Shown piece by piece: positions 1-9,932 of a stretch of 64,000 nt of DNA. Source of the stretch: Sideroxydans sp. (lineage in GTDB: Bacteria; Pseudomonadota; Gammaproteobacteria; Burkholderiales; Gallionellaceae); assembly GCA_016124455.1 (NCBI GenBank), contig WGNQ01000002.1, forward strand, positions 62,001 through 126,000, written 5' to 3'. Each line of letters opens with the position of its first letter. Position 1 is the first letter of the stretch. A model generated the notes under the pieces. It was not told the origin of the DNA. It worked only from the letters and a program-made list of their open reading frames with translations, and did no database searches. The translations under genes and the position numbers were made by a program.

Positions 1-237
1 CGGCTTCACCTCGCCTTCGCGCTCGTCCAGCATCCTGACGTAACCGCCCAACGGAATGGCAGACAGCGCCCACTCGGTCTCGCCCCGGCCAAAATGCCTG
101 GCATACAGAACCTTGCCGAAGCCCACCGAGAAGCGCAGCACTTTCACATCGCACAACCGGGCTATCCAGTAGTGTCCCAGTTCGTGGAACACCACCAGTA
201 CCGCGATGGCGACGGCGAAGGCCAGCAGCGTGGTCAT
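1..237 (-). CDS. rseP: RseP/RasP site-2 zinc metalloprotease, N-terminal part (cut by window edge)
   Basis: Only the first 79 codons are in the window. The N-terminus is a membrane helix containing the zinc-binding HExxH motif (HELGH at residues 19-23), followed by a conserved segment with SVGFGKVL and the PLGGYVRM motif typical of S2P proteases. In the family this inner-membrane protease cleaves anti-sigma-E (RseA) within the membrane and clears signal peptides. The ATG overlaps the dxr stop by 4 bases (ATGA), so it is the last visible gene of the rpsB-to-rseP transcription unit. The C-terminal PDZ and LDG parts lie outside. Confidence 0.93.
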   Translation of the reverse strand, partial: MTTLLAFAVAIAVLVVFHELGHYWIARLCDVKVLRFSVGFGKVLYARHFGRGETEWALSAIPLGGYVRMLDEREGEVKP

Positions 238-1427
238 GCCACGGCCACCTGCGTCAGCAAGGCATCGGCCTGGCGGCGCGCCGCCGCATCGGCGGCCAGC
301 ACATCGTCCAGCACCGTCACCCTGGATACCGGCAACGCCGCCAGCACCTGATCGAGCAGGCGGGGTATGGCCAGGAAAGGAATCCTGCTGTCCAGGAAGG
401 CGGCCACCGCCACTTCATTCGCTGCGTTCAGCAGTGCCGGTGCGGTTCCACCGGCACGCAACGCCTGGTAAGCCAATGCCAGGCAAGGAAAACGCTCGAA
501 GTCGGGTGCCGTGAAATCCAGTTGCGCCACCTTGAACAAATCAAGCGGCGCGACCCCCGCCTCGATGCGTTCCGGCCAGGCCAGGGCGTAGGCGATCGGC
601 GTGCGCATGTCCGGGTTGCCGAGCTGCGCCAGCACCGAGCCATCGACATATTGCACCAGCGAATGAATCACGCTCTGCGGATGCACCACCACCTGGATTA
701 CGTCCGCAGGGGCATTGAACAGCCAGTGCGCCTCGATCACTTCCAGCCCCTTGTTCATCATGGTGGCGGAGTCGACGGAAATCTTGCGGCCCATGCTCCA
801 GTTGGGATGGGCGCACGCCTGCGCCGGGGTAACATTGCGTAGTTCGGACAGCGGTGTATTGCGGAACGGTCCGCCGGATGCAGTAAGCAATATTTTGCTG
901 ATCCCGCTGGCTGCAAGATCGCCAGAATAATTGTGTGGCATGGCCTGGAAAATCGCATTGTGTTCGCTGTCGATCGGCAGCAGCACTGCGCCGCTTTCGC
1001 GTACCGCATCCATGAACACCGCGCCCGCCATCACCAGCGTTTCCTTGTTGGCCAGCAGGATCTTTTTGCCCGCACGCGCCGCAGCCAGCGTAGGCCGCAG
1101 CCCGGCGGCACCGACAATCGCCGCCATGACCGCATCGACCTCAGGCGCTGCCGCCACCTGCTCCAGCGCTGCCACACCGCACAGTACCTCGGTCGTCAGA
1201 CCGCTTTCGGCAACACGCCGGCGCAGTCGCCCTGCGGCCGCCTCGTCCAGCAGCACCGCATAGCGCGGCACAAACTGCCGGCATTGCTCAAACAGCAATT
1301 CATCCTGCAGGTTGGCAGTCAGCGCAAAAATTCGGTAACGATCCGGATGGCGAGCCACCACGTCCAGCGTGCTTTTGCCGATGCTGCCGGTGGAGCCCAA
1401 TACGGACAGATTCATCATGTTGCTCAT
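234..1427 (-). CDS. dxr: 1-deoxy-D-xylulose 5-phosphate reductoisomerase
   Basis: Converts 1-deoxy-D-xylulose 5-phosphate to 2-C-methyl-D-erythritol 4-phosphate with NADPH, the first committed step of the MEP isoprenoid pathway, in the cytoplasm. The N-terminal nucleotide-binding motif [14 protein letters not shown] is at residues 10-23, ANKETLV and the metal/substrate segment [11 protein letters not shown] follow, and [21 protein letters not shown] is the typical catalytic-loop region. Length 397 aa is normal. It overlaps cdsA by 4 bases upstream and rseP by 4 bases downstream, so translational coupling is likely. An alternative ATG four codons in (MNLSVLG) is also possible. Confidence 0.97.
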   Translation of the reverse strand: MSNMMNLSVLGSTGSIGKSTLDVVARHPDRYRIFALTANLQDELLFEQCRQFVPRYAVLLDEAAAGRLRRRVAESGLTTEVLCGVAALEQVAAAPEVDAVMAAIVGAAGLRPTLAAARAGKKILLANKETLVMAGAVFMDAVRESGAVLLPIDSEHNAIFQAMPHNYSGDLAASGISKILLTASGGPFRNTPLSELRNVTPAQACAHPNWSMGRKISVDSATMMNKGLEVIEAHWLFNAPADVIQVVVHPQSVIHSLVQYVDGSVLAQLGNPDMRTPIAYALAWPERIEAGVAPLDLFKVAQLDFTAPDFERFPCLALAYQALRAGGTAPALLNAANEVAVAAFLDSRIPFLAIPRLLDQVLAALPVSRVTVLDDVLAADAAARRQADALLTQVAVA

Positions 1428-2242
1428 GCCATCCTCTGCAACATCAGGACCAGTGCCGCCAGCGGCAAGGTGGAAGTCAATGCGTCAATACGGTCGAGCA
1501 GGCCGCCGTGTCCGGGCAGCAATGTGCCGCTGTCCTTGACACCTGCCTGACGCTTGATCGCGGATTCAAACAGGTCGCCAACCACCGACAGTGCCACCCA
1601 CAGCCACGACATCAGCACCACCAGCGGAATCGCATATTTCCCGGACAGGCCGCTGCCCCACATGGCCAGCGCCACATACAGCGATACACCGAGCACTGCG
1701 CCCGCTACACCTTCCCAGGTCTTGCCCGGAGAGATTGCCGGCGCCAGCTTGTGCTTGCCGAATTTGCGCCCGGTGAAATAGGCCGCACTGTCCGCCATCC
1801 ATACCAGCGCCATCACACCCAGCAGCAACCACGGGCTGCTCGCGCGCAGGTCTATCATCGCCAGTCCGGTCGGGATCAGCACCGTCCAGCCCAGCAGCGC
1901 CATACCCAGTGGACTGCGTAACTGCCAGCCGCGTACCAGCCACAGCGGAACCAGTACCAGCCACAGCAGCGCAGACAACGCATAGAACGGCAGATGCAGC
2001 GACAATGGCCGTAGCAGATACCGGGTCTCGGCATATAGCACGCCGGCCATCAGCGCCAAGGTCAGCCACCAATAGATATTCGCACCACGCGCGCTGAGGC
2101 CGGACAGCCTGCCCCACTCGGCCGTACCCAGCATCACGATGCCCAGGGCCAGCACCGACCAGGCAAGTGCCGGCAGGAAGAACAGCGCCGCCAGCAACAG
2201 CATGAGCAGAATGAGGGCGGTGATAATGCGCTGTTTAAGCAC
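1424..2242 (-). CDS. cdsA: Phosphatidate cytidylyltransferase
   Basis: Makes CDP-diacylglycerol from phosphatidate and CTP, the branch point of phospholipid synthesis, in the inner membrane. The 272-aa protein is a series of hydrophobic helices and carries the CDP-DAG synthase signature near the C-terminus: [13 protein letters not shown], then [12 protein letters not shown] and LLDRIDAL. It overlaps uppS by 8 bases and dxr by 4 bases, placing it in the middle of the envelope-biogenesis part of the operon. Confidence 0.97.
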   Translation of the reverse strand: MLKQRIITALILLMLLLAALFFLPALAWSVLALGIVMLGTAEWGRLSGLSARGANIYWWLTLALMAGVLYAETRYLLRPLSLHLPFYALSALLWLVLVPLWLVRGWQLRSPLGMALLGWTVLIPTGLAMIDLRASSPWLLLGVMALVWMADSAAYFTGRKFGKHKLAPAISPGKTWEGVAGAVLGVSLYVALAMWGSGLSGKYAIPLVVLMSWLWVALSVVGDLFESAIKRQAGVKDSGTLLPGHGGLLDRIDALTSTLPLAALVLMLQRMA

Positions 2243-2999
2243 CGGCCGTCCCTTCCGTCAATTGCTCGCTGGTTCGCCCGAAACGGCGTTCGCGCTGCTG
2301 GTAGGATGCGATCGCCAGGTCCAGTGCCGCGCGGTCGAAAGCAGGCCATAACGTATCGGTGAAATACAGTTCGGCATAAGCCAGTTGCCACAGCAAAAAG
2401 TTACTGATGCGCTGCTCGCCGCCGGTGCGGATGAACAGGTCCGGCTCGGGCGCATAATTCATGGACAGATAGGGTTCAAGCGCAGCCTCATCAAATCCGG
2501 CAGACAACTCCGGATGTTCGCGCAACATCGCCTGCATGGCCTGCATGATATCCCAGCGTCCGCCATAGTTGGCCGCGACAGTCAGGGTCAGTGCGGCATT
2601 GCCGGCAGTCAGCTGCTCAGCCTGTTCGATGCGCTGGATGAGTGTGTCGTCGAAGCGGCTGCGGTCGCCGATGATTTTGAGGCGGATATTGTTCTCGTGC
2701 AGCTTGCTGACTTCGCGCTCCAGCATTTTCAGGAACAGCTGCATCAGGAAGGTGACCTCGTCCGCCGGACGGCGCCAGTTTTCACTGCTGAAGGCGAATA
2801 CGGTAAGGTACTCAATGCCGAGTTCGCGGCAGGACTTCACCACCTCGCGCAATGCCTCGACCCCGCGCTGATGGCCCGCCACGCGCGGCAGGAAACGCTG
2901 CTTGGCCCAGCGCCCGTTGCCGTCCATGATCACCGCGACGTGGCGCGGAACCATGGGTGCTGCCGGGATAGTGCGCGTAGAGCTTTGGAATAGAGCCAC
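2235..2999 (-). CDS. uppS: Undecaprenyl diphosphate synthase (cis-prenyltransferase)
   Basis: Condenses farnesyl diphosphate with eight isopentenyl diphosphates to make the C55 lipid carrier for peptidoglycan and O-antigen. Family motifs are all present: [11 protein letters not shown] near the N-terminus, [21 protein letters not shown], and the C-terminal [20 protein letters not shown] region with LYFTDTLWP. The start is taken as GTG because an AAAGGTG Shine-Dalgarno sits 6 bases before it; an in-frame ATG 15 codons later (MVPRHVAV) lacks such a site but is a possible alternative. Overlaps cdsA by 8 bases. Confidence 0.96.
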   Translation of the reverse strand: MALFQSSTRTIPAAPMVPRHVAVIMDGNGRWAKQRFLPRVAGHQRGVEALREVVKSCRELGIEYLTVFAFSSENWRRPADEVTFLMQLFLKMLEREVSKLHENNIRLKIIGDRSRFDDTLIQRIEQAEQLTAGNAALTLTVAANYGGRWDIMQAMQAMLREHPELSAGFDEAALEPYLSMNYAPEPDLFIRTGGEQRISNFLLWQLAYAELYFTDTLWPAFDRAALDLAIASYQQRERRFGRTSEQLTEGTAGA

Positions 3000-3027
3000 T
3001 TAAGGCACCTTTACAATAAGGCCGGAA

Positions 3028-3046
3028 AAGGCGCTGGCAGCGCCTT
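3028..3046 (-). terminator. Hairpin with short T run between frr and uppS
   Basis: An 8-bp perfect stem (AAGGCGCT/AGCGCCTT) with a 3-nt loop, followed on the minus strand by TTTT. It lies in the 62-base gap after frr. It may be a weak or leaky terminator that lowers expression of uppS-cdsA-dxr relative to the ribosomal genes. Function is inferred from shape only. Confidence 0.45.
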
Positions 3047-3061
3047 CGAAAACAACCGGTT

Positions 3062-3619
3062 TCAAACCGCCATCAGGTCTGCTTCTTTGGTCTGCAGGGC
3101 CTTGTCGACTTCGGCAACGAAACGGTCGGTCAGCTTCTGGATGTCGTCCTGCGCGCGACGCTCATCGTCCTCGCTGATCTCTTTTTCCTTGAGCAATTTC
3201 TTGAGCTGCTCGTTGGCATCGCGGCGCACGTTACGCACTGCAATTTTGGCATTTTCAGCTTCGCCCTTCACCACCTTGATCAGGTCGCGGCGACGCTCTT
3301 CGGTGAGCATTGGCATCGGCACGCGGATCATTTCGCCGTTGGTTGCCGGATTCAGTCCCAGGTCGGCATCGCGGATCGCTTTTTCCACGGGACCTACCAT
3401 GTTTTTTTCCCACGGCTGCACACTGATGGTGCGGGCGTCCACCAGCGTCAGGTTGGCTACCTGGCCGATCGGCGTCGGGTTACCGTAGTAGTCCACGGTC
3501 ACGTGATCCAGAATGCCGGTGTGCGCACGCCCCGTGCGCACCTTGCCGAAGTCCGTCTTCAGGGTCTCCAGCGAGCGCGTCATTTTCTGCTCGGCATTCT
3601 TCTTGATATCAGCAATCAT
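3062..3619 (-). CDS. frr: Ribosome recycling factor
   Basis: Together with EF-G it splits the post-termination ribosome. The 185-aa protein has the expected length and sequence hallmarks: [35 protein letters not shown], the hinge region LGLNPATNG, and a long C-terminal helix rich in charged residues ([15 protein letters not shown]). A clear AGGAG precedes the ATG. It lies 16 bases after pyrH in the conserved rpsB-tsf-pyrH-frr order. Confidence 0.97.
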   Translation of the reverse strand: MIADIKKNAEQKMTRSLETLKTDFGKVRTGRAHTGILDHVTVDYYGNPTPIGQVANLTLVDARTISVQPWEKNMVGPVEKAIRDADLGLNPATNGEMIRVPMPMLTEERRRDLIKVVKGEAENAKIAVRNVRRDANEQLKKLLKEKEISEDDERRAQDDIQKLTDRFVAEVDKALQTKEADLMAV

Positions 3620-3635
3620 CGTTCAACTCCTAGCA

Positions 3636-4358
3636 TCAATTGCAATGCACCAGCGTGCCCTCTTCTTCGCCCATCACCACACGTTTCAGTGCGCCGGACT
3701 TGAAGATATTGAACACGATGATGGGCAGCCTCTGGTCGCGGCACAGGGTCAGCGCGGTCGCATCCATTACCTTAAGATCCTTGGCGATGGCCTCGTTGAA
3801 ATCGAGCTTGTCATAACGTGTCGCCGTTGCATCCTTTTTCGGATCGGCGGTATACACACCATCCACCTTGGTCGCCTTGATCACCACGTTGGCACCCATT
3901 TCCACCCCGCGCAGTGCGGCGGCAGTATCGGTAGTAAAGAACGGGTTGCCGGTACCGGCGCCGAAAATGACCACTTTGCCTTCTTCCAGATAACGCAGCG
4001 CCTTGCCGCGGATGAACGGTTCGGCTACCTGCTCCAGATTGAGCGCAGACTGCACACGCGATTCCAGGCCATGGCGTGTCATCGCGTCCTGCAAAGCCAT
4101 GGCGTTCATCACCGTGGCCAGCATGCCCATGTAGTCGGCGGTCGCGCGATCCATCCCGGCTGCAGCCGGTGCCACGCCGCGAAAGATGTTGCCGCCGCCG
4201 ATCACGATCGCCACCTGCACCCCCAGGCCGACCACCTCGCCGATTTCGGCGACGATGCGCTCGATGACCTCGCGGTTAATGCCATAGCTATCGTCGCCCA
4301 TCAGGGCTTCGCCCGACAGCTTCAGCAGAATGCGCTTATAGGCAGGAGCTTTGGCCAT
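3636..4358 (-). CDS. pyrH: UMP kinase
   Basis: Phosphorylates UMP to UDP using ATP, an amino-acid-kinase-fold enzyme of pyrimidine synthesis in the cytoplasm. The chosen ATG gives [19 protein letters not shown], the normal family start, and it is preceded by an AAGG ribosome-binding site inside the end of tsf, one base after the tsf stop. The frame stays open 29 codons upstream but that part is tsf sequence read in another frame. Visible motifs are [23 protein letters not shown] and [16 protein letters not shown]. Length 240 aa is typical. Confidence 0.96.
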   Translation of the reverse strand: MAKAPAYKRILLKLSGEALMGDDSYGINREVIERIVAEIGEVVGLGVQVAIVIGGGNIFRGVAPAAAGMDRATADYMGMLATVMNAMALQDAMTRHGLESRVQSALNLEQVAEPFIRGKALRYLEEGKVVIFGAGTGNPFFTTDTAAALRGVEMGANVVIKATKVDGVYTADPKKDATATRYDKLDFNEAIAKDLKVMDATALTLCRDQRLPIIVFNIFKSGALKRVVMGEEEGTLVHCN

Positions 4359-4359
4359 T

Positions 4360-5262
4360 TCAGCCTTTCGCAGCAGCTGCTGCGGCAGCAGCCACTTCAG
4401 CCGCGTAGTCTTCCACCTTCTTCTCGATGCCCTCGCCCACCACATACAGTTGGAACGCGGATACCGAAGCGCCCTTGCTCTTCAGCAACTGCTCGATGGT
4501 CTGCTTGCCGTCTTCGGCCTTGACGAATACCTGGCCCATCAGCGTGGCATCCCGCAGGAACTTCTGCACCGTGCCTTCGGCAATCTTTTCCAGCATCGCA
4601 TCAGGCTTGCCGCCTTCACGTGCCTTTTCGATGGCAATGCGACGCTCGGTAGCGATTTCTTCCGCATCCACGCCGGAAGCGTCAATTGCTTTAGGCTTGC
4701 TTGCCGCGATATGCATCGCGATGTCCTTGCCCAGCGTTTCGTCGCCGCCGGTGTAGTTCACCATCACGCCGATCTTGTTGCCATGCAGGTAGGTTGCCAA
4801 CTGGCCAGTGGACGTCGCATAACGCGCAAAACGGCGCAGCGTAAGGTTCTCGCCCAGTTTCATCACCAGCGCCTTGCGCGTTTCTTCCACCGTACCCGAG
4901 CCATTGGCGATGGGCAGCTCCGACAGCGCGGCAACATCCGCCGGATCCTTCTCGGCCACTGTCTGCGCCACATTCTTGGCAAAGGTCATGAAGTCATCGT
5001 TCTTGGCAACGAAGTCGGTTTCGCAGTTCACTTCCACCACGGCGCCAGACTTGCCGTCAGCCGCGACAAACGAACCGACCACGCCTTCCGCAGTTACCCG
5101 TGCCGCAGCCTTGCTCGCCTTGGCGCCGCTCTTGATGCGCAGCAATTCTTCGGCAGCCTTGGCATCGCCAGCAGTCTCAACCAGCGCCTTTTTGCATTCC
5201 ATCATGCCGAGACCAGTTGCCTCGCGCAGCTCTTTAACCATGCTTGCGGTAATTTCCGCCAT
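4360..5262 (-). CDS. tsf: Elongation factor Ts
   Basis: Nucleotide-exchange factor that regenerates EF-Tu-GTP. The N-terminal UBA-like domain with the diagnostic [16 protein letters not shown] is at residues 11-26, and the core motif [14 protein letters not shown] is also present. At 300 aa it is standard length. The C-terminus ends in a run of alanines before KG. It sits 69 bases after rpsB, separated from it by a strong hairpin terminator, so tsf and the genes after it are probably expressed by read-through or from a minor internal promoter. Confidence 0.97.
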   Translation of the reverse strand: MAEITASMVKELREATGLGMMECKKALVETAGDAKAAEELLRIKSGAKASKAAARVTAEGVVGSFVAADGKSGAVVEVNCETDFVAKNDDFMTFAKNVAQTVAEKDPADVAALSELPIANGSGTVEETRKALVMKLGENLTLRRFARYATSTGQLATYLHGNKIGVMVNYTGGDETLGKDIAMHIAASKPKAIDASGVDAEEIATERRIAIEKAREGGKPDAMLEKIAEGTVQKFLRDATLMGQVFVKAEDGKQTIEQLLKSKGASVSAFQLYVVGEGIEKKVEDYAAEVAAAAAAAAKG

Positions 5263-5290
5263 TACTCTGCTCCTTGAAAAACAAAACTTG

Positions 5291-5315
5291 TAAAAAAAGG
5301 GGCTCGCGCCCCTTT
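5291..5315 (-). terminator. Rho-independent terminator/attenuator between rpsB and tsf
   Basis: On the minus strand an 8-bp perfect stem AAAGGGGC / GCCCCTTT closes a 4-nt loop (GCGA) and runs straight into a T tract. It is a textbook intrinsic terminator in the rpsB-tsf gap. An attenuating terminator in this gap is known in other bacteria; here partial read-through is inferred because no other strong promoter was evident before tsf. Confidence 0.8.
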
Positions 5316-5331
5316 CTGCCGGACCGGCTGT

Positions 5332-6054
5332 TTACGCCGCGCTTTCTTCAACCTGCTCAACCAGTTCGTTGAGCGATTGTGCGCGACCTTCCAGCACCGC
5401 GTCGGCCATGCCGCGCGCATACAGGCGAATTGCCTGGCTGGAATCATCGTTGCCGGGAATAACATAATCCACGCCAACCGGATTGTGGTTGGTATCGACC
5501 ACGCCCACCACCGGGATACCCAGCTTTTGCGCTTCAACGATAGTGCCCTTCTGGTAGCCCACATCGATCACGAATATTGCGCTGGGCAAGCCCTGCATAT
5601 CCTTGATCCCGCCCAGGCTGCGCTCCAGCTTTTCCAGCTCGCGCTGCATCATCAGGCCTTCCTTCTTGGAAACTTTTTCCAGCGCACCTTCCTGCAGCAT
5701 GGTTTCCAGTTCCTTCAGGCGCTTGATGGATTGCTGCACAGTCTTGAAGTTGGTCAGCATGCCGCCCAGCCAGCGGAAATCGACATACGGACAACCGGCG
5801 CGCTGCGCTTCTTCCTTGATGATTTCACGTGCCTGGCGCTTGGTCGCAACGAACAGGATGGTGCCCTTGTCGGCAGCCAGCTTGCGCACGAACTTGGCGG
5901 CCTCCTCGAACATGACGACGGTCTTTTCCAGGTTGACGATATGTATCTTGTTGCGATGGCCGAAAATATAGGGGGCCATCTTGGGATTCCAGAAACGGGT
6001 CTGGTGGCCGAAATGGACACCGGCTTCCAGCATTTGACGCATAGTTACAGCCAT
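5332..6054 (-). CDS. rpsB: 30S ribosomal protein S2
   Basis: Structural protein of the small ribosomal subunit. The 240-aa sequence has the S2 hallmarks: [22 protein letters not shown] at the start (HFGH), [38 protein letters not shown] and the C-terminal [12 protein letters not shown] and VIPGNDDS motifs. A GGAG site precedes the ATG. It is the first gene of the operon; its promoter is visible about 130 bases upstream. Confidence 0.98.
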   Translation of the reverse strand: MAVTMRQMLEAGVHFGHQTRFWNPKMAPYIFGHRNKIHIVNLEKTVVMFEEAAKFVRKLAADKGTILFVATKRQAREIIKEEAQRAGCPYVDFRWLGGMLTNFKTVQQSIKRLKELETMLQEGALEKVSKKEGLMMQRELEKLERSLGGIKDMQGLPSAIFVIDVGYQKGTIVEAQKLGIPVVGVVDTNHNPVGVDYVIPGNDDSSQAIRLYARGMADAVLEGRAQSLNELVEQVEESAA

Positions 6055-6184
6055 TATGATTACTCCAATCGTTAAGGGTTAAGTTCTACCACCCGTCAGC
6101 CTGACCCTGTGTGGGCACCCCAACATGAACGGGCGTGTAAATTTCCTGTTATTCCAGAAACATGCTGCAACAAACAGGGCGCGC

Positions 6185-6213
6185 ATTGTACCCCAAGCAC
6201 GGTTTTTGCTCAA
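6185..6213 (-). promoter_or_regulatory. Sigma-70 type promoter of the rpsB operon
   Basis: Minus strand TTGAGC (6208-6213), exactly 17 bases, then TACAAT (6185-6190). Transcription would start near 6178, giving a leader of about 120 bases before rpsB. S2 represses its own operon through the leader in other bacteria; whether this leader does so cannot be told from the sequence. Confidence 0.65.
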
Positions 6214-6226
6214 GCATGGCCACACA

Positions 6227-7117
6227 TTATGCTGAAATCGCTGCCGTACCGTCCGCAGCGGCCCCGGGCTGGCCGTTTTCCGGGAAAAACCGCCCGCTCA
6301 ACTCCTCCAGTCCCAGCATCTGCAGCAATTCGGCCAGGCGTGTCGCCGCACGCTGCCGCGGCAGGTTCTGGTAGCTGGCGACGATCAGCTCGTTCTTCAT
6401 CGAATGCTCCCAGCCCACCAGCTCGGTCACCGTGACCTGGTAACCGTGCGCCTCCAGTTGCAGGCAACGCAGCACGTTGGTCACATGGCTGCCGAATTCG
6501 CGGGTATGAATAGGATGGCGCCACAGCTCGGTCAGCGCATGCTTCAATTGCCGGCCCTTGTTCTTGCGCAGCACCGCCGCCACTTCGGCCTGGCAGCACG
6601 GAACCAGCACAATAAACCGTGCCTGCTTGTGCAGCGCAAACCTGATCGCATCATCAGTCGCAGTGTTGCAGGCATGCAGCGCAGTCACCACGTCCACCTG
6701 CTGCGGCAGCTGCTCCGAAGCTATCGACTCCGCCACCGCCAGGTTGATGAAAGACATGCCGCCAAAGCCCAGGCGCTGCGCAAGTTCGCGCGAATGCGCG
6801 ACCAGTTCCTCGCGCGTCTCGATACCGTAGATATGCGATGCATCCTGCAGCGCCTTGAAGAACAGGTCATACAGGATAAAACCGAGATAGGACTTGCCCG
6901 CACCGTGGTCGACCAGCGTCACCGCTCCACGCCGGTCTTTCACCTGCTGCAACAGCGGCTCGATGAACTGGTACAGGTGGTACACCTGCTTCAGCTTGCG
7001 CCGCGAATCCTGGTTCAGCCTGCCATCGCGCGTCAGGATGTGCAACGCCTGTAGCAGTTCGACGGACTGCCCGGGACGCAATTCGCTCAATTCCGGTGGT
7101 GCATTCTTCTTGGCCAT
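6227..7117 (-). CDS. SAM-dependent methyltransferase, Methyltransf_32 type
   Basis: A 296-aa cytoplasmic protein. Residues 68-80 (LVDHGAGKSYLGF) form a class I SAM-binding loop, HACNTATDDAI is near 148 and VPCCQAEV near 173; this trio resembles the METTL25/GSTCD-type Methyltransf_32 family, whose substrates are mostly uncertain and include RNA. The C-terminal third carries WEHSMKNELIVASY. It is the last gene of a minus-strand run (wbuC-like, mnmC, this gene; 27 bases after mnmC). Association with mnmC suggests, but does not prove, an RNA target. Confidence 0.75.
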   Translation of the reverse strand: MAKKNAPPELSELRPGQSVELLQALHILTRDGRLNQDSRRKLKQVYHLYQFIEPLLQQVKDRRGAVTLVDHGAGKSYLGFILYDLFFKALQDASHIYGIETREELVAHSRELAQRLGFGGMSFINLAVAESIASEQLPQQVDVVTALHACNTATDDAIRFALHKQARFIVLVPCCQAEVAAVLRKNKGRQLKHALTELWRHPIHTREFGSHVTNVLRCLQLEAHGYQVTVTELVGWEHSMKNELIVASYQNLPRQRAATRLAELLQMLGLEELSGRFFPENGQPGAAADGTAAISA

Positions 7118-7144
7118 ACGGCATTATTCCTCATCTCGCATGTT

Positions 7145-8947
7145 TCATCGCAATCGTCCGGGTGCCAGCGCATCCAGTACTGTTTGTGGCAGCGGCGCCA
7201 GCTGGCCGCACATCGCAGCGGCAACTGCCTCGCCCGCGATACCTGTCGTGAGCAACCCCCGCGTGCCGTGCGCCAGGCTGCAATACAGGCCCGGCTCAAC
7301 CTCGCCCACCAGCGGTGTCGCGCCCGGTACCGAGCAACGTACCCCGGCACGGCCGGACAAATGTGCGACATCCACCGTACCCAGCGCCTGATACAGTGCA
7401 GGCATGTGCGCAGCAAGCTGTGCGAGGTTGTCGGCATGATCGTCTTCGCGCAAGTCCACCGCAGCATCGTCAAAAGTCGCTGTCGCACCTGCCACATGGT
7501 GCCCCGCCACGGCCGGTGCGCAATAGCCCGCTGCACACACCACGCTGCGCAGTTTTTCACTGTCCATCGTCGCCGGCAGTTCACTGAGTTGCCCGCGCAC
7601 CGGCTGCAGCGGAAATGCGGCAAACTGGTTCAATGCGCGCGCCTGGTAACTGCTGCATGCCACCACCTGTTCGGCCTCAAGCGCCCATCCCGTGCCACTG
7701 GCGCGCCAGCCGGATGGCGTACGGATCAGCCCGGTCACCTCATGTGCCAGTCGCAACGCGATTAACGGATGCTGCACCAGTCGTGCGCACAACTGCGGCG
7801 GCGCCACCCAGCCGCCAGCCGGGAACCACAGCCCGCCTTGCGCCATTGCAATGCCCGCAAGCTGTGAGGCCTGCGCTGCATCCACGCACTGCAGCAAATG
7901 GGCAGGCCAGTCCAGTTCAGCCAACCTGGCGATACGTTTGGCCTCCGCCCCGGGCGTAGCCAGTTGCAGCAATCCGCATTCTGCACGCGACACGCCGTCC
8001 ACCGGCAACACCTCGTCGAGCAAGGCCAGCGCATGACCGTAAGCGGCCAGCACCAGGCGGTGCAATTCATTCATGCCCGCCCCGAAGCGTGCATGCAGGA
8101 TACCGCGCGGATTGCCCGAGGCGGCACTGGCCAGGTTCGGCGTGCGCTCGACCAGCGTCACGGCAATGCCGCGCTGCGCCAGCGCATGAGCGGCCGCACA
8201 TCCGGCAAGACCGCCACCGATCACCAGCGCGGAAGCGGGTGTGCGACGTGCGCGCCGCTCTCCCGGCAGGCGGCCGCACAGCATCTCGCGCTTGCGCCCG
8301 AAACCGGCGATTCGCTCCACCTCAAAACCGGCCTGCTGCAGCCCCCGCCGCACCCATCCCGCACTGGTATAGGTCGCCAGCGTCGCAGCGGGATTCGACA
8401 GCCGTGCGATGCCGGCCAGCACCGCCTGGTTCCACATCTCGGGATTCTTCGACGGTGCGAAACCATCGAGAAACCACGCATCCATCTGACCCGACACCTG
8501 CGGCAAGGCCACTGCAACATCTTCGATCGCCAGCGTCAGGCGCACGCGCCCGGCGGCCAGGCTCCAGCGGTTCCAGCCCGGTACGTGGCGATGCCAGCAC
8601 GCCAGCAACGCCTCGGCCTGCACATGCAACTCAGGCCACAGTGCCAGCGCAGCACACAACTCATCGTCGTTCAGGGGAAATTTCTCGACACTGAAAAAAT
8701 CCAGGCTCGTGCCGGGTGGCGCTGCCTGTTCGAACAGCTGCCATGCACACAGGAAATTCAGTCCCGTACCGAAACCCGTTTCGCCGATGGTGAAACTCTC
8801 GCCCGGCTGCAAATCGGCAAAACGCTGCGCCAGGCGATTGCCCTGCAGGAATACATGGCGGGTTTCTTCCAGCCCGGATTCCACGGAAAAATACACATCA
8901 CCGAAGCGGTCGGAGAATGGCTGGCCGTCTTTCCAGGCGAGTGTCAT
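7145..8947 (-). CDS. mnmC: Bifunctional tRNA wobble-uridine modification enzyme MnmC
   Basis: Completes 5-methylaminomethyl-2-thiouridine at tRNA position 34: an FAD-dependent C-terminal domain removes the carboxymethyl group and the N-terminal domain methylates the amine with SAM. The N-terminal part has GETGFGTGLNFL (SAM site) and DAWFLDGFAPSKNPEMW; the FAD motif ALVIGGGLAGCAAAHAL begins near residue 238, and a C-terminal GTRGLLT motif is present. The ATG used (MTLAWKDGQPFSD) matches the family start and lies 8 bases after the preceding gene; 53 further upstream codons overlap that gene and are not used. At 600 aa it is slightly shorter than many homologues. Confidence 0.93.
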   Translation of the reverse strand: MTLAWKDGQPFSDRFGDVYFSVESGLEETRHVFLQGNRLAQRFADLQPGESFTIGETGFGTGLNFLCAWQLFEQAAPPGTSLDFFSVEKFPLNDDELCAALALWPELHVQAEALLACWHRHVPGWNRWSLAAGRVRLTLAIEDVAVALPQVSGQMDAWFLDGFAPSKNPEMWNQAVLAGIARLSNPAATLATYTSAGWVRRGLQQAGFEVERIAGFGRKREMLCGRLPGERRARRTPASALVIGGGLAGCAAAHALAQRGIAVTLVERTPNLASAASGNPRGILHARFGAGMNELHRLVLAAYGHALALLDEVLPVDGVSRAECGLLQLATPGAEAKRIARLAELDWPAHLLQCVDAAQASQLAGIAMAQGGLWFPAGGWVAPPQLCARLVQHPLIALRLAHEVTGLIRTPSGWRASGTGWALEAEQVVACSSYQARALNQFAAFPLQPVRGQLSELPATMDSEKLRSVVCAAGYCAPAVAGHHVAGATATFDDAAVDLREDDHADNLAQLAAHMPALYQALGTVDVAHLSGRAGVRCSVPGATPLVGEVEPGLYCSLAHGTRGLLTTGIAGEAVAAAMCGQLAPLPQTVLDALAPGRLR

Positions 8948-8955
8948 GCCAACTG

Positions 8956-9423
8956 CTACAGGCTGAAGCTGTCGCCGATTTGCGCGTGCGCATACCAGGC
9001 ATTCAGTTGCGCCGCATCGGCATCGGCCGCGCACCACGGCGCGAAGTCGGAGGCGGTCTGCGGATCGTATGGCCCGTGCTTGACCTCGAAGATCACGCCG
9101 CCGCAATCCAGTGACAGCACCGCATGCCAGGTGCCGGCCGGCATTTCGATCACCGCGCAGCCTTCACCCAGCAGCGTGCGGCTGGTGACTGTGCCCGCAT
9201 CGTCGAAGCACAGTACGACAAATCGTCCGCGCAACGGCAGCAGCATTTCCCAGGTTCGCACGTGGCGATGCGGGCGCACCAGCGTGTCCGGCTCCATCGC
9301 GATGGCCAGGCGCTGGATCGGGTCGTCCAGCTCCTGGTGCAGGTTATGATTGGCGCGCAAACGCGGCGACTGGGTGGCAAGCTGGCTCAGATTGTCCAGC
9401 ATGGGATCGGTAAGCTGTTTCAA
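8956..9423 (-). CDS. WbuC-family cupin-fold metalloprotein
   Basis: A 155-aa single-domain cupin. The metal-binding motif is visible in LVRPHRHVRTWEMLLPLRGR, with a second half around GTWHAVLSLDCGGVIFEVKHGPYDP. This matches the WbuC family, often found near polysaccharide genes but of unknown reaction; no polysaccharide genes are nearby here. The start is taken as TTG (LKQLTDPMLDNL) because GGAG lies 7 bases upstream; the next ATG is 7 codons later and would drop conserved residues. It reads directly into mnmC with an 8-base gap. Confidence 0.72.
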   Translation of the reverse strand: MKQLTDPMLDNLSQLATQSPRLRANHNLHQELDDPIQRLAIAMEPDTLVRPHRHVRTWEMLLPLRGRFVVLCFDDAGTVTSRTLLGEGCAVIEMPAGTWHAVLSLDCGGVIFEVKHGPYDPQTASDFAPWCAADADAAQLNAWYAHAQIGDSFSL

Positions 9424-9472
9424 GACGGCACTCCGCAAACAAAAGGCGGATATTAAACCACAGCGCTGATGC

Positions 9473-9919
9473 TCATTCCCTGCTGTGCGGTTTGCGCAGC
9501 TGGAATGCCGCGACCGACTGGATGACCTGCGAATAGGGAAGCTGCTCGAGGCTGCCGAACTGGTGCAGCGCCGCAGCGACCAGCGCCGCCACATCTGCAA
9601 CCTCGTCCGACTCATCCACTGCAAGCTGCAAGCCATGCAGCCCGCCACACTGGATTTTCATGTTCTGCATATGGGTCAACGGTGCATCCGCATGCACCAG
9701 CTTCAGTGCGAACAGTGAATTGCTGCGCAGCGATTCATACAACTCGACGCATTGTTCCCGGGCACCCGGCTGCGCACAATTCACTGCCTCGCGCTCGGCA
9801 ATGGCACGCTTGCGCGACAGCGAGCAGGCACAGCAGCGGGCGAGAATGGCCTTGCCGAAAGGGCAGGCTTGCGGATCGGCGGAATGCAACGCTTTCCGGA
9901 ATGCAGCCTCATCCACCAT
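9473..9919 (-). CDS. Conserved-looking Cys-rich hypothetical protein
   Basis: A 148-aa protein I do not recognise. Its N-terminal third holds a dense set of cysteines (positions 19, 29, 30, 32, 48 and 57, with CPFGKAILARCCACSLSRK as the core), followed by another Cys near 90. The spacing could bind zinc or an iron-sulfur cluster. No signal peptide or membrane helix is visible. It starts 13 bases after the small gene at 9933-10160, so the two are probably co-transcribed and work together. An upstream open extension of 30 codons is Arg/Pro-rich and overlaps that gene, so it is left out. Confidence 0.6.
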   Translation of the reverse strand: MVDEAAFRKALHSADPQACPFGKAILARCCACSLSRKRAIAEREAVNCAQPGAREQCVELYESLRSNSLFALKLVHADAPLTHMQNMKIQCGGLHGLQLAVDESDEVADVAALVAAALHQFGSLEQLPYSQVIQSVAAFQLRKPHSRE

Positions 9920-9932
9920 GGCCCGGCGCTGC